NCBI GenBank assembly: GCA_003290165.1
Contig: QNQO01007626.1
Location: 372,001-436,000, forward strand
DNA length: 64,000 nucleotides
Direction: 5' to 3'
DNA from: Berberis thunbergii
Lineage: Eukaryota; Streptophyta; Magnoliopsida; Ranunculales; Berberidaceae
Shown one piece after another: positions 1 through 10,337 of the stretch. Positions within the stretch are counted from its first letter, which is position 1. Each line of letters starts with the position of its first letter. The notes under the pieces were generated by a model that did not search any database, had not been told where the DNA came from, and saw nothing but the letters and a program-made list of their open reading frames with translations. The position numbers and the translations under genes are program-made.

Positions 1-268
1 GAAAGAGCTTGAGAGAATGATTTTGGAGAATAAAAAATTGGGAGATAGGGGGTTTGGTACTTGGGAGGGGAGGGGAGGGAGGGGGGGCTGGCTTTAATTG
101 TTTTTTTTGAAGGCGTAGATATGGAGAGAGGGAGGGTGAAGGTGAAGGTGAGGTGGTGGTGATGTTACTTGGTGGTTGTGTGTGTCATGAGTCAATAGAG
201 AGAGAGGAAGTGTCCAAAAGGGAGGGGTCTCTGTCTTGGGCCTTTTAAGAGACAAATGGAGAGCATAG

Positions 269-276
269 TATATATA
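269..276 (-). promoter_or_regulatory. TATA-box-like site, duplicated copy
   Basis: TATATATA sits here in the duplicated copy of the SMXL promoter, equivalent to 16918-16925. Whether it drives anything depends on what lies left of base 1. Confidence 0.35.
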
Positions 277-290
277 GTACGAGCAATGCT

Positions 291-450
291 AGCTGTCGAG
301 GAACGAGCGAGGACAGCGATGTGGCGGGGTGGGAGTCGTCCATCTTGCTCGGAATGCATGCCATATTTTTTGTGTGTACATCTCGAGCGAGGTGGACGGC
401 TCCCACCCCGCCACGTCACTGTCCTCGCTGGTTTCCTCGACATTTAGAAT
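291..450. mobile_element. Foldback MITE next to the TATA box, copy 1
   Basis: The two arms are inverted: agctgtcgagg...gcgaggacag on the left and ctgtcctcgctgg...cctcgacattt on the right. A second inverted pair, gtggcggggtgggag and ctcccaccccgccac, lies inside. The outer end ctaaatgtcgagg is shared with the foldback element at 24476-24655. No transposase is encoded. It begins about 15 bp upstream of the TATA-like site. Confidence 0.75.
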
Positions 451-556
451 TCCCTCCCCATCGCTCTTTGTTGCACCGGGGGTTAGCACCAGGCTAACCC
501 CACCGTTCATTTTGCCTCGAGATAGGTGTTACACATATCGTGGGTCTAAATGGGTT

Positions 557-578
557 GGGGGGGGGGGGGGGGGGGGGG
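557..578 (+). repeat. Poly-G tract (22 G), copy 1
   Basis: An uninterrupted run of 22 G sits between two related motifs, gttagcaccaggctaacccc and gattaaacactaggctaac. The equivalent run in copy 2 is 26 G. It could form a G-quadruplex, and its exact length is unreliable in most sequencing data. Confidence 0.9.
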
Positions 579-1207
579 AGGTAGCACCAGATTAAACACT
601 AGGCTAACCCCAGTGCGCTATAGTACTTGCAAGAGTATTCTATGCTGGTTTCCCTAATTTTAATTACTAAAAGGAAGAGGGAGTTAGTTAATGAGATGTT
701 AGTAAAGAAAGGTAGGAGCTTTTTGAATTTTGTTGAAAATTTGTCAGTGTAGGAGGAGGAGATATAACCTGTGAAAAACTCACTAAATTGATTCAACTCA
801 CCCAACTCATCTAAACCTTAGGTTTGGTTCGATTTGTTTTTAGAAAATTTTAAATCGGTTTGAATTTTGGTTTTTATATAATTTTAACCTATAATATTGA
901 ACCGATTGAATATATATAATAATAATATATTTTATATAAAAATAATATAATAGGTTTAATTTAATCGCTCGATTCAATTTTATTTTGGTTTTAGTCTATC
1001 AGTTTGGTTTACGGTTTACATAAATTGAAATCGGTTAGATTTCTTAATATTCGGTACGATTTGATTTCGATTTGAAATTTTTGAAGCCGACAAAGTTGAT
1101 TCGATTCTCAGTTTGGGTGAAAAACCGAACTGACAGTTTTGATGAAAAACTGAACCGACAATTTGGATGAAAAATCAAACCGACGGTTCGGTTTTCAACC
1201 CTATTAC

Positions 1208-1875
1208 TGTTGGGTTGGAGTTGACTTGAATAACCCTACATTAAGTAAGGATGAGTCGTCACTAAGGTTTATAAGGAGATATTCCACTCCCTAATAGCAA
1301 CGAAGCCTTTTAAGATAAAAACTCCACACCTGTGGCCCAGATGGTAGGCCTAAGACAACGGGTGTTTAAGTTGGGGACAATATCGTTACTATATAGTGGA
1401 CCTAGGTGCGAGCCAACAATTGGTATCAGAGTCGACGGTTCGGTTGGGACTTGACAAGTAGTACAAGGCGGCACACGGTGGTTGCGACTAAGGTGAGCCA
1501 ACAACGCCAAGATAGTAGTCCGTACACCGAGAGCTACTCACAAGATTGTGATCGCACATGAGACTCGAGGAAGAGGTATACTTCGAGATGTTGCAGATCG
1601 GTGGATGGATTGTAGGATGTGTGACGATTCACTCCAAATGTGGAGATTGTTTTGGATGGAATTGGCTTGAATAGCCTCACATCAAGTAAGGATGAGTCGT
1701 CACTAAAGTTTATAAAGAGATTATCCACTCCCTAATAGTAACGAGATCTTTTAAGATAAAAACCTCACACCCGTAGCCCAGATGGTAGGTCTAAGACAGC
1801 GGGTGTTTAAGTTTGGGACAATATCATTGCTATGTATAGTGGATCTAAGTGCGCGCACCGCTCGGCATGCCAACA
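1208..1875 (+). mobile_element. TRIM (miniature LTR retrotransposon), copy 1
   Basis: The left LTR is 1208-1418 and the right LTR 1648-1875. Both begin TGTT and end CCAACA and share long stretches such as aaggatgagtcgtcacta and cgggtgtttaagtt. A tRNA-Met-type primer-binding site, TGGTATCAGAG, follows the left LTR at 1421-1431. A short purine-rich stretch (tggagat) precedes the right LTR. The element is flanked by the 5 bp target duplication ATTAC (1203-1207 and 1876-1880). The 229 bp interior has no gag or pol, so it is non-autonomous. It sits in the SMXL promoter block and is present in both block copies. Confidence 0.93.
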
Positions 1876-1880
1876 ATTAC

Positions 1881-2505
1881 TTGGAATTGGATAATGACGG
1901 TTTGAATCATTTATTTGTAGGTCAATGAAAATGGAGCAACTATGTGAGGTATTTTGTTTAAAGTTTTGGATAATTTGGTTGCATTGTAGCCTTTGTCATT
2001 GGATAAGAACTTTCACTAATAACTGCTTGGAGATTACTTGTGTGATTTTAACTCAGAAAAAAAAAAAATTTAATGGTTTTACTTTGAAATGTTGTGTTTC
2101 ATTATTATTGATGACAAAGGTTTACGATTTACATAAATTGAAATTGGTTCGATTTTTTTATTATTTAGTTCGATTTTGATTTGAAAATTTAAAATGGGCA
2201 AAAGTCGTTTCAGTTTTCGGTTTGAATGAAAAATCGAACTGTCGGTTCGATTTTCAACCTTAGTACTTGGATTTTGATGATGAGGATTTGAGTCTTTTAT
2301 TTGTAGGTAAATGAAAATGGAGCAACTATGTGAGGTATTTTGTTTAAAGTTTGGATAATTTGGTTGTATTGGTATCCCTTCTCATTGGATAAGGACTTTC
2401 ACTAATAACGGTTTAGGAGATTATTTGTGTAATTTTAACTCGAAAAAGAATGAATGGTTTTACTATGACATGTCGTGTTTCATTGTTATTGACAAAGGTT
2501 TATAG
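1881..2505. repeat. Diverged tandem repeat in promoter block, copy 1
   Basis: Two units, about 1881-2115 and 2266-2505, share ggagcaactatgtgaggtat, tttcactaataac and gtgtttcatt. They are separated by a module (2116-2265, ending tcggttcgattttcaacctt) that resembles 1000-1203 (ending cggttcggttttcaaccct). The layout suggests one older repetitive element that was tandemly duplicated and then hit by the TRIM. The same structure follows the TRIM in copy 2 (18543-19168). Confidence 0.7.
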
Positions 2506-3026
2506 GTCGTTGGCGACACCTTTGTTGAATTTCAGAATGGAAAATGAGAAAATTAAATTTGAGGTCTAAAATGAAAATAGGAGATTTCATTGCTTTTTAA
2601 CAACTTGGAAGAGCTTCTATCTCAACTTAATTGATTTAGAATTAAAACCTTTATTTATCTACTAAAGAGTTCCTTAGCTTTAGATAAGTTTCACCATCCT
2701 ATTCAAAGAAAGTCGTGAAAACTTTTACATAAGTAACCTATGACTTATCTTTAGCATGAGCATTGGGATCTCTATGGGTTGTTAACTAATTAAGACAAAT
2801 TATTTTGTAAGCAATTGAGTTGCCCTTTTTGTGATTAGAGAAACTCTCTTATCTTAATCACCATCATACATTCTTCTATACATAACTAACCGCTATAACT
2901 GAAAACAATACATTTATTAAAACCCAAAGTTAAAAAATATCAAAAATGTGCTAAAAGAAATATCTGAAGTAGGTGCTTTTTGGTAACAGAGCAGAGCTGA
3001 CTATAGGGTATAAACCACTAGTTTTC

Positions 3027-3506
3027 ATCCATCTCTCGCAAAATTAATCCCAAAGCTGGCTCAGGAAGCTCTGGGGAACTTCCTCTGCTGGAAGAGTCAC
3101 TTCCCATGTCTCATTGGGGTGTCCGTACAAACACAAATTATCCTTCTCTGAACATTTTTCAAAAACAATGAACAACAAATCAAACCAACAAAAGGGTTCT
3201 CAATCTAGCAAACCCATTATGTTGAATCAAAACTCAAAGCACCCCACACCATAAAAACATGGAATCAACCATTACCTGGATCACAAAGCGCATAGAACTG
3301 ATCGACATCTAAGAGAAAGAACCACAAACATGCAAACAAAAATTAGGGTTTCAATTCAACTAGGGTTTGAAATCACTGAATGAAACATAGAGAGATTTTT
3401 CAGAGATCATACCATAAGTTAAAGCGCGAATAATTCCAGCCCTTCTAGCGCTGTAATCCTTGAAGATATCTTCGACTGTACGGCGACCAGAAGAAATCGA
3501 ACCCAT
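3027..3506 (-). pseudogene. 5' part of an Alfin-like (AL) PHD-finger gene, cut off in exon 3
   Basis: Alfin-like proteins are plant nuclear readers of H3K4me3 with an N-terminal Alfin (DUF3594) domain and a C-terminal PHD finger. Three exons are visible. Exon 1 (3413-3506) encodes [15 protein letters not shown] and [13 protein letters not shown]. Exon 2 (3276-3308) encodes DVDQFYALCDP. Exon 3 (3147 down to 3027) encodes [24 protein letters not shown], then ELPEPAL and NFARDGM. Splice sites are GT-AG and the phases agree. Exon 3 has about three one-base losses against the family (near 3073, 3047 and 3029). The gene stops exactly where the duplicated promoter block begins, so the rest of the Alfin domain, the linker and the PHD finger are missing. 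It cannot encode a normal protein, unless the junction is a misassembly. Confidence 0.9.
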
Positions 3507-3590
3507 TTCCATCAAAGGGAAAAAACAGAGAATCCCAAGACTCTATCAACTCGAAAACGATCGTCAACAAGAAGAAATCAATAGAAGAGT

Positions 3591-3600
3591 TTTATTTATA
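3591..3600 (-). promoter_or_regulatory. TATA-box-like site of the Alfin-like fragment
   Basis: TATAAATAAA reads on the minus strand about 85 bp upstream of the Alfin-like start codon, a usual plant position. The core promoter of the truncated gene may therefore still be present. Confidence 0.45.
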
Positions 3601-3606
3601 GTCGAA

Positions 3607-6600
3607 GAGGAGACTACCGAAAATATAAACCAAACATGGAAGGTAACTAAAACAAAAAAGTTTTCCCTAAGACAGGGGTGCATGGATATTGGGCCACATA
3701 CAAATTTTATTTGCACCAACCTTTTTTTTATTTTTTTATTATCAAAGTCTTTGATTACAAAAAGGATTAGAAAGTTTGGGTTGAGGTTTACCTTTGGTGG
3801 AATATGATCATGCTTTTTCCTGCAGCAATTTGGTGTTTTTATCCTATGGAATGGATCTTCAAGTCATGGATGTATAAACATATTTCACCTGTGTTTTTTT
3901 GTTATTGTTTTATGTTTTTACTTTCCTCCTTAAATTATGCAAGATTAATTAAGAGCACCTCAACAACCTTCTTAAGAGCTAGGCTTGTTGGAGGCTAAAT
4001 TTGCCAAGGTGGAAATTTTAATGAGTTTGGACTTTATTTTATGTATCCAACAACCTCATCATGGGTGATGTGGCTTTACTAAGCAGGAATGTTTTTTGTT
4101 CACCCTTCAAAATAAGGAGAAAACAATTGCTCTTTAGTTTGATATTTAATTGGAATGAATAAGTAGGTCCCCCAATTTGATTTTGAATCAGAATTTCAAT
4201 TCATCACATCCCTACAACTATTCAATTCATAATAAAGAAATAAGCTTAAGGAGGATATCTGATGAGCTTGTTGGAAAGGATTTATACAAAATTTCTTTTT
4301 TCTCATAAGGAACTCTTTAAATAATAGTATTTTAATCAATTTAAGGAACATCACATTGAGGCCGTTGGAGAAGCTCTAAGACCAATGAATTAATTTTCAT
4401 TTATAGTTACATCCATCAATTCCTCATCGTTAAGCATGTATTATAATCTATGTTATATGGATTTCCTTCCATAGAAATTGCATCTTTGGATTGGAGAAAT
4501 CTTATAACTTATGGTATGTTTTATAAGACGCTTATAGATAGGGCTTAAATACAACCTTATATCTTTTTACTAGAGCTTTGACTAAACTTATCTTATGCAT
4601 AATGAAATTCTCATCCGTTGATAATATATAATGTATATTTGACAGTTGTCAATTTGTAATTGATTTTTGTGGGTTATCCTTTTAGTAAACATCGTACAAA
4701 TGTAAGCATGATAGAGTTTGGTTCATTATCATGTAGTAAATTTTTTTTAACTTTTCCTCTTGTAACAACCCGATCCCTAGATATTATATTATTCACTTTG
4801 GGCCCAGATTCGCACGGCTTTAAACACGTAGTACTTTGTAAATTCAATTTTGCATTTATATAGCATATCCCCTTCCCTCACCTAGATGATGTGGAATTAT
4901 AATCTCTCATTGTAGTTTGTCAATCTTCTTGGGATCCATGGGCACACTTTTGACTGAGTTAACTCTAATACCATCTGTCACGACCCCCAATCAACAAAGT
5001 ATTATATTTTTTCTCTTTTTGCCCAAGGCCTGCACGGCTTTAAAATACGTAGTACTTTATAGATCCAAACTCGCACATATATATCACATCCCCCTTCATT
5101 ACCTAGGCAATGTGGATATAATCTCACCATTTTAGCTTGTCAACTCTCTTGGGATCCATGGACTCTTGGAATTTTCCCGCATCCTCCCCCTCAGGTCCAC
5201 CCACACAAGGGTATCACACCTCTCTTGAGCATGTCCAACCGTCTCCCCATGAACCTGTCTAAATTTTATAAAATAGTATAAACTAATGAGCTCTTTGCTC
5301 ACTTTATAGGTTTCTTTTGCATTTGCTCTTGAAGAGACCCCTCAAATCCACTCCTTAAATTTTATATTATATGTATTTTTTTCTCATCTTTAAGTGGGTG
5401 AGATTCATAATTTAAAAACTATTTAAAATTGTAAAAAATGAATAGAGCCTACAAAATAAAATATTAAACAAAGCTACAGTGAGCCAAATAGCTAACTACA
5501 TTTAACTAGTAAAGTGAAACTCCTTTGAGAACTTCCCATGCATCTAGGATATGAATCTCACACGAAGAGTCTCTTGGAACGAGCTTGGTTTCGCATCCTT
5601 TACTAGCTAAATGTTGTCACCTAGACAATGAGCTCCTTGTAAGAAGGTTGTTGGATGCTCAAATTACTGGGAAGTTTCATGGAAGTATTTGGTTCAAAAG
5701 CAATTGTATTTTGAAAGGCACAAGGGAAACACAAATTGAAATATTCCTTTTACTAAGTATATGAGCTAGGAAGAATAGGGAGAGATGTCAGAAAGGAAAT
5801 CGGGCATTAAGCCCCTATAGAACACCAATACAATGCAGTATTGTTGAAAACTCCATTTCCTAACTAGCACTTTCTTACTAGAAAAATCTCTCTTCATTAC
5901 ATTCATTCAAGGCCAAAGCAAAAAAAATTGCAACAAATTGCAGTGATCATGGATTTAAAGCATGATAGATATCACAAACTCTTAACAAGTATTTAATTTG
6001 CACTTGTTATCCTTAATGCATTATGCATATTGTTTGTTAGGTTGCTCCCAAAGCTTCTCGAGATACACTTTGTCTTTGAAATCGCTGAAACAACCCCAAA
6101 TTCCTCATCCATTGCTCTCAGCTCTCTCACACCTGCAAAACACTCAAAAACACGGATTGATTCCATGTTATGAGCCTCTAACGTTGAAGTCAGAAAACAA
6201 CTGAGTAATGAAAACAGATAAGAAAACAAATGCAACGACTAGTCTAAGAGAATTGAGAGACATGGTGAGTTCTCTCTAGATCTCACTTAGAATGCAACCC
6301 CTTCCCACTTAGAATCCAACCCCCTTCCTTATTGGCCTAACTACTCTATATATACTACCTTCCTTACCTACCTATACGTACCTTCGCATTTAATGATCTG
6401 ATAAATAATTCGGCAAAGTGTGATCCTCTGCCGAGTAGCCTATTTTGGCTTCAGTTCATGTTGCCTGACATCTGTCACACCCCTTTTGTTGCCCTCTGCT
6501 TGGTTGAGTAAGTATTTTTGTTTGTCCCTGATACACGTGTCACTACTAGATTGGATATTTCACCTTGGATTCTCCTTGTAGGTGGTTTTCAATCGCTATC

Positions 6601-7329
6601 CTAAACTAAGATATTTTGGAATCTAGATAATACATTGAGATGGTATCACTAACTAGTTACAACCTTGTTGGAATGTTCAGATATCAATAGGTATGGTACC
6701 ACTAGGGTGTCAAGGCACTTTACGTGCGCGAATATTCAATACTTTTTTATTTATTACAACGGTTCAATAATAATAATAAATTATGATTAATTTCTAACAA
6801 ATAATTGTATATAGTTTAAGAGCATATATATAGTTACAAATAAATAAGGGTTCAGTGGGCACTCAATCCCTTCCTTCATGACGGTAGTTTGAAAAACAAT
6901 CGCTCTACTCTTGAGGCGATTTTGAGTTTAAGGGTATTACGGTTCTTTATTTTATCTATTGATTTTAATCGTTGGATTAAACTTGCTTTTCAATCTGGAT
7001 CGTCTAGGGTTAAGAACTTCACACATTGTTCATGGCGGCTTCTCAAGCCGCCAATGGAGGGAGCACACAGCTGGGGTGGAGGCGCCTCGGTCGTTATGTC
7101 AAGCCTCATCGAAGTTCCTCCAAGCATTGGGAGTTGTTAAGCAAGGTGGTATTGTAAGGAACCAATGAAAGGCAACCATTTCCGCAATGATGGGAGTCCA
7201 GCATTATCTATGAATATCTCAAAAGCAAAAAGATGTGAAAAGGTATATTGAATCATATGTTATTGTACTTAAGTTCTCTAGTATAGGCTTTCTTTAGAGG
7301 CTATTCGTGAATCCATTTATAAATCATGG
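3607..7329. other. Intergenic region, no gene recognised
   Basis: This AT-rich stretch has only short unsupported open frames. It contains the diverged repeat pair at 4762-5163. I see no conserved protein motif, tRNA or rRNA. A short frame near 6050-6180 on the minus strand (RELRAMDEEFG) looks protein-like, but I could not assign it. Confidence 0.6.
4762..5163. repeat. Diverged direct repeat, two units of about 200 bp
   Basis: Unit 1 (about 4762-4940) and unit 2 (about 4981-5163) share gcacggctttaaa, acgtagtactt, acctaggcaatgtgga-like and cttgggatccatgg in the same order, with a period near 219 bp. The cacgaccccc-type start resembles repeats that are common in plant genomes. No coding potential is visible. 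Confidence 0.7.
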
Positions 7330-9077
7330 GGTGTTATGGCGGAGTTTACCATGGGATTACTGGATCAGAGACATGTTCTTGTCATATTCCAGTCGAAAGA
7401 AGAAGTTAATAAGGCTTTGTCGCGGGACTCTTTTATGATCCGAGGAGTTAGATTCAAGCGTTCCGCTGGCATCAAGGATTTAATCTCAGGGAAGATCCGG
7501 TGCTAGCCCCATTGTGGGTGGATCTTCTTAATTTACCTTTACAATTTTCCATCCGTTGTTTTTAAAAGAAGTAGGAGACTTCATTGGGTATTTTCTTAGA
7601 ATTGATGATAGCACTCTGGGTTTCACTCGTCCTGGGCCGGCAAGGATGTGCGTTGAGATGGATCTATCAGAGGAGCTTCCTATTAGAATTAAGTTGGAGT
7701 TCTCTGGAACCACTGGTTTTTGGCAAAAGGTTGTGTATCCGGGCTTCAAATATTGTGAGAATTGTGCTATGATTGGGCACACATTTGAAGCTTGTAGAAA
7801 GCGATTGGGATTTGCAAGGCTACAAATAAGGAGGAAGATAAATTGGGGCATGATTAAGTCGAAGGAGGTGAACATGAAAACCAAATCGTAAGGGAGGGGA
7901 TATAGTGACTCAACCGAAAGGCAAGGAAGTCATTAGAGTTTACAAACCGGTCATGAAGAAGGCGGAAAATGTAACAGGGTTGGGCGATCCTATGGTGAGT
8001 AGGCTGGTCCTAGTGAAAGAAATAAGGAGGGTGATGGAGTGGAGGTCGTCCCTAAGAAACCAGGAACAATTGTGTAACTATGAAAAATGCTTTCGAAATA
8101 ATAGCAAGTTTGGACCAAGATTTGCAAGATGAAAATGCTTTAGGAAGTGCTAATTTGGTTTCTAAGTCGATAAGGAAGTTGGAAAAGAATTCAGAATCTC
8201 AAGGAAACAAAGATTTGGAAACAGATGTTAATTTGGAAGTTAAAAACCATTCTAATAATTGCTCTAGGTGGAAAGAATTGCCAATTTTGTTTCTAATTGC
8301 AAAGAAGCAGATTATACTTCTAGTGGGATTAAAAGAGCTATTCAAGCTGGTTTGGAGAAGGAAAAGAGGGATTCGGTGGATTCTCTTGCAGTAAGCGAGG
8401 ATGTGGTTGCAGGGAACATGACTGAATTTTGTAGCGAATTCTTTGAGAGAGGACTTAGGGGATGCGGCTTCGCAGAGAAAAAATGGCATTGCCAGCCGAA
8501 CAGTACGAGCACAGCAAGGTCAATACCGAGCAATGCTAGGGCGCGGAGGCAGAGGTCGCAACTATGCCTGGCTACATTGTAGGGGCATCTTGACTGGTGG
8601 TTTGGAGTGGAGCTCGACGTGAGGACTGGCGTTAATGAAGCAGAGCATATAGGTGCTAATGAAGCAAAACACGGGTGTTGCTGAGTCGACAGCAGGCAGT
8701 CCATTGACACAAGGTCAGCAAGATGGGGAATATATGCAGGGACCTTCCGATGACAAATACCAATCCTTAATTAACATCAAGGGGTTGTTGGAAAAAGATG
8801 ATAGTATTAAATCCCCTGAATTTGAATCAAAAAACTTGGAGACACTTTGGACAAAGCTATATCTTTGTTCAAAGAAACTAGGCGGTTACAGAGGAAGAAA
8901 TTGAATATTAACACCCTCGAGAGTACTAGTAATGAACATGGATCGGATTTTGAGGTTGGTCCACAGGCAGCTTTCAGCAGGGATTTGGGAATTGGGGGTG
9001 GTGTCAGAGGGCGAGGTGCGTAAGAAGAATACAAAAGTTAGAAACTAGAGAAGCTAAGTGAAAAATGTTATTCATTC
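7330..9077 (+). mobile_element. Decayed LINE ORF1-type region (DUF4283 plus CCHC zinc knuckle)
   Basis: Translation in shifting frames gives a DUF4283-like segment (LLDQRHVLVIFQSKEEVNKA, RDSFMIRGVRFKR, then LAPLWVDLLNLPLQF and FTRPGPARMCVEMDL). A zinc knuckle CENCAMIGHTFEAC, matching CX2CX4HX4C, follows at about 7752-7797. This is the arrangement of ORF1 proteins of plant L1-like LINEs. Frameshifts and stops show that it is dead. The region downstream to about 9056 is hydrophilic, as expected for the ORF1 tail. No endonuclease or reverse transcriptase follows before the nested insertion at 9093, so most of ORF2 is absent. Confidence 0.75.
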
Positions 9078-9092
9078 AACAGCTAGAAGTTT
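9078..9092 (+). repeat. Left target-site duplication of the nested LINE
   Basis: AACAGCTAGAAGTTT occurs here and again, identically, at 9986-10000, on either side of the LINE 3' fragment. Confidence 0.9.
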
Positions 9093-9985
9093 CACACATT
9101 TTCTTCCTTACCCCGGTTGTCATTCGCCTTTGGCACGTTTCCCCTCTCCCAATCAACTGGCTCAATGCCAACCTTGAACCTCACACCAGTATGAGTTGCT
9201 TTAACTTCATGCGGGACACAACCAAAACTCATCCTCTCCTGAGATGAAATGATGTTTCAATTTACGACAATCATCCAAACTATTTGGCAAATTCGAAACA
9301 AAATTATTTTCACTAAAAGCCAATTCAGCCCGCACAGTTTCCTCAGCACCTTCAAAAGTACCTGGTCTTCCAGTCATAATCAGTGTTTCACAAATATCAA
9401 ACAGTTTGCGAGTTCACCACATCCTTGAAACAACTGTCATTGATAACCCAATTAGGCTCGAGTATAAACCATAGACTTAATTATTCTTCTATGCGACAAC
9501 GACTTATTCCCCATGTGTTGGATCCTAGAATGATTATAGTCACTTATGATGCTAATTTCTTCTCTTCTTCAAAACAGGGGCTTTTGGTATTTTGGCAGTG
9601 CAAGCAAATGACAGGGTATTAGCTCAAGTAGCTAGTCCCATTTCAGGGAAATTTTTATAGCATTATGGTTGAATGCTATGCAGCAGAGGCAACACTTCTG
9701 CTCATCCAGACTCGACAGTGGAAGACATGCATTCTCCCGGGGGACTCTAGTACACTGCAAACTATTTTGCAAGAGGAACAACATGATTTGGCTTCTGATA
9801 TGCGCTGGATGTGTCGTCCTCTTATTTGCAGTATTAGCATCTTCTTTCTTGTCGTCGTGCATGGTTTGTAATTATATTCCTCTTGAACTCAAAATCAAGA
9901 GTCTCACCTTGTAGCGATCACTGCTGCACAATTGTATTGTAACCATGAATTTCAACATATATGTTGTATGCTTTAACAAAAAAAA
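9093..9985 (+). mobile_element. 5'-truncated LINE (3' end only) with 15 bp target duplication
   Basis: The fragment starts inside the zf-RVT-like region (HIFFLTPVVIRLW, PLPINWLNANL), runs through an RNase H-like segment (VTYDANFFSSSKQG near 9530-9580) and ends in a short poly-A tract at 9978-9987. The 15 bp flank AACAGCTAGAAGTTT is perfectly duplicated, the classical product of target-primed reverse transcription. Its protein remnants match those of the LINE at 46689-49121, so both belong to one RNase H-bearing LINE lineage. Several frameshifts are present. Confidence 0.9.
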
Positions 9986-10000
9986 AACAGCTAGAAGTTT
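9986..10000 (+). repeat. Right target-site duplication of the nested LINE
   Basis: This is an identical copy of the 15 bp at 9078-9092, directly after the poly-A tract. Confidence 0.9.
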
Positions 10001-10337
10001 AGACCGAAGATGGTGACATAACGGCCACAAACCCTACTGTCGTGGAGAAAAACAAAGATTCGTTCAGAGTTGCATATTCAAGTACAAGATGAATATGCAC
10101 GAATGACAACTACAATTTTGTTCAAAATGCAAAGAAACAGGTCTGGAAAAAGATCTGGAGGTGAAATTGTGGAAGTGAAAACTAGATGATCATCTTACAA
10201 ACTACCCGAATAATATGAAATCCAAACAGCCTGAAACAAAAAACCCAACAAAGTATGGGATCAACAGGCACGAATACAAGACTAATAGCTACATTATTAT
10301 ACATATAACTACAAATGCCTATTACATACAAATTAAT
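10001..10337. other. 3' flank and probable 3' UTR of the SMXL gene
   Basis: This non-coding stretch downstream (minus strand) of the SMXL stop codon is AT-rich. It ends at the LINE target duplication, so the LINE inserted about 340 bp beyond the stop. Confidence 0.5.

Larger units (their letters stand above)
1..3026. repeat. Segmental duplication, copy 1 (SMXL promoter block)
   Basis: This 3.0 kb block matches 16645-19688 in the same orientation, about 16.65 kb apart, with near identity through several element insertions. The differences I see are mostly one-base changes in homopolymers or short repeats (for example poly-G length and A or C runs), and copy 1 is usually the shorter. Copy 2 is the 5' flank of the minus-strand SMXL gene. 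Copy 1 enters the window already inside the block, so its left end, and possibly another SMXL 5' end, lies before base 1. The right end is sharp: after the shared gttttc at 3021-3026 the sequence switches to Alfin-like exon 3. Confidence 0.93.

Noticed and set aside
3460..3807. 115-codon plus-strand frame
   Set aside because: It overlaps the Alfin-like exon 1 and promoter antisense and has no homology of its own.
7330..9985. A single LINE with an internal deletion
   Set aside because: The perfect 15 bp duplication around 9093-9985 shows two separate insertions, one nested in the other.
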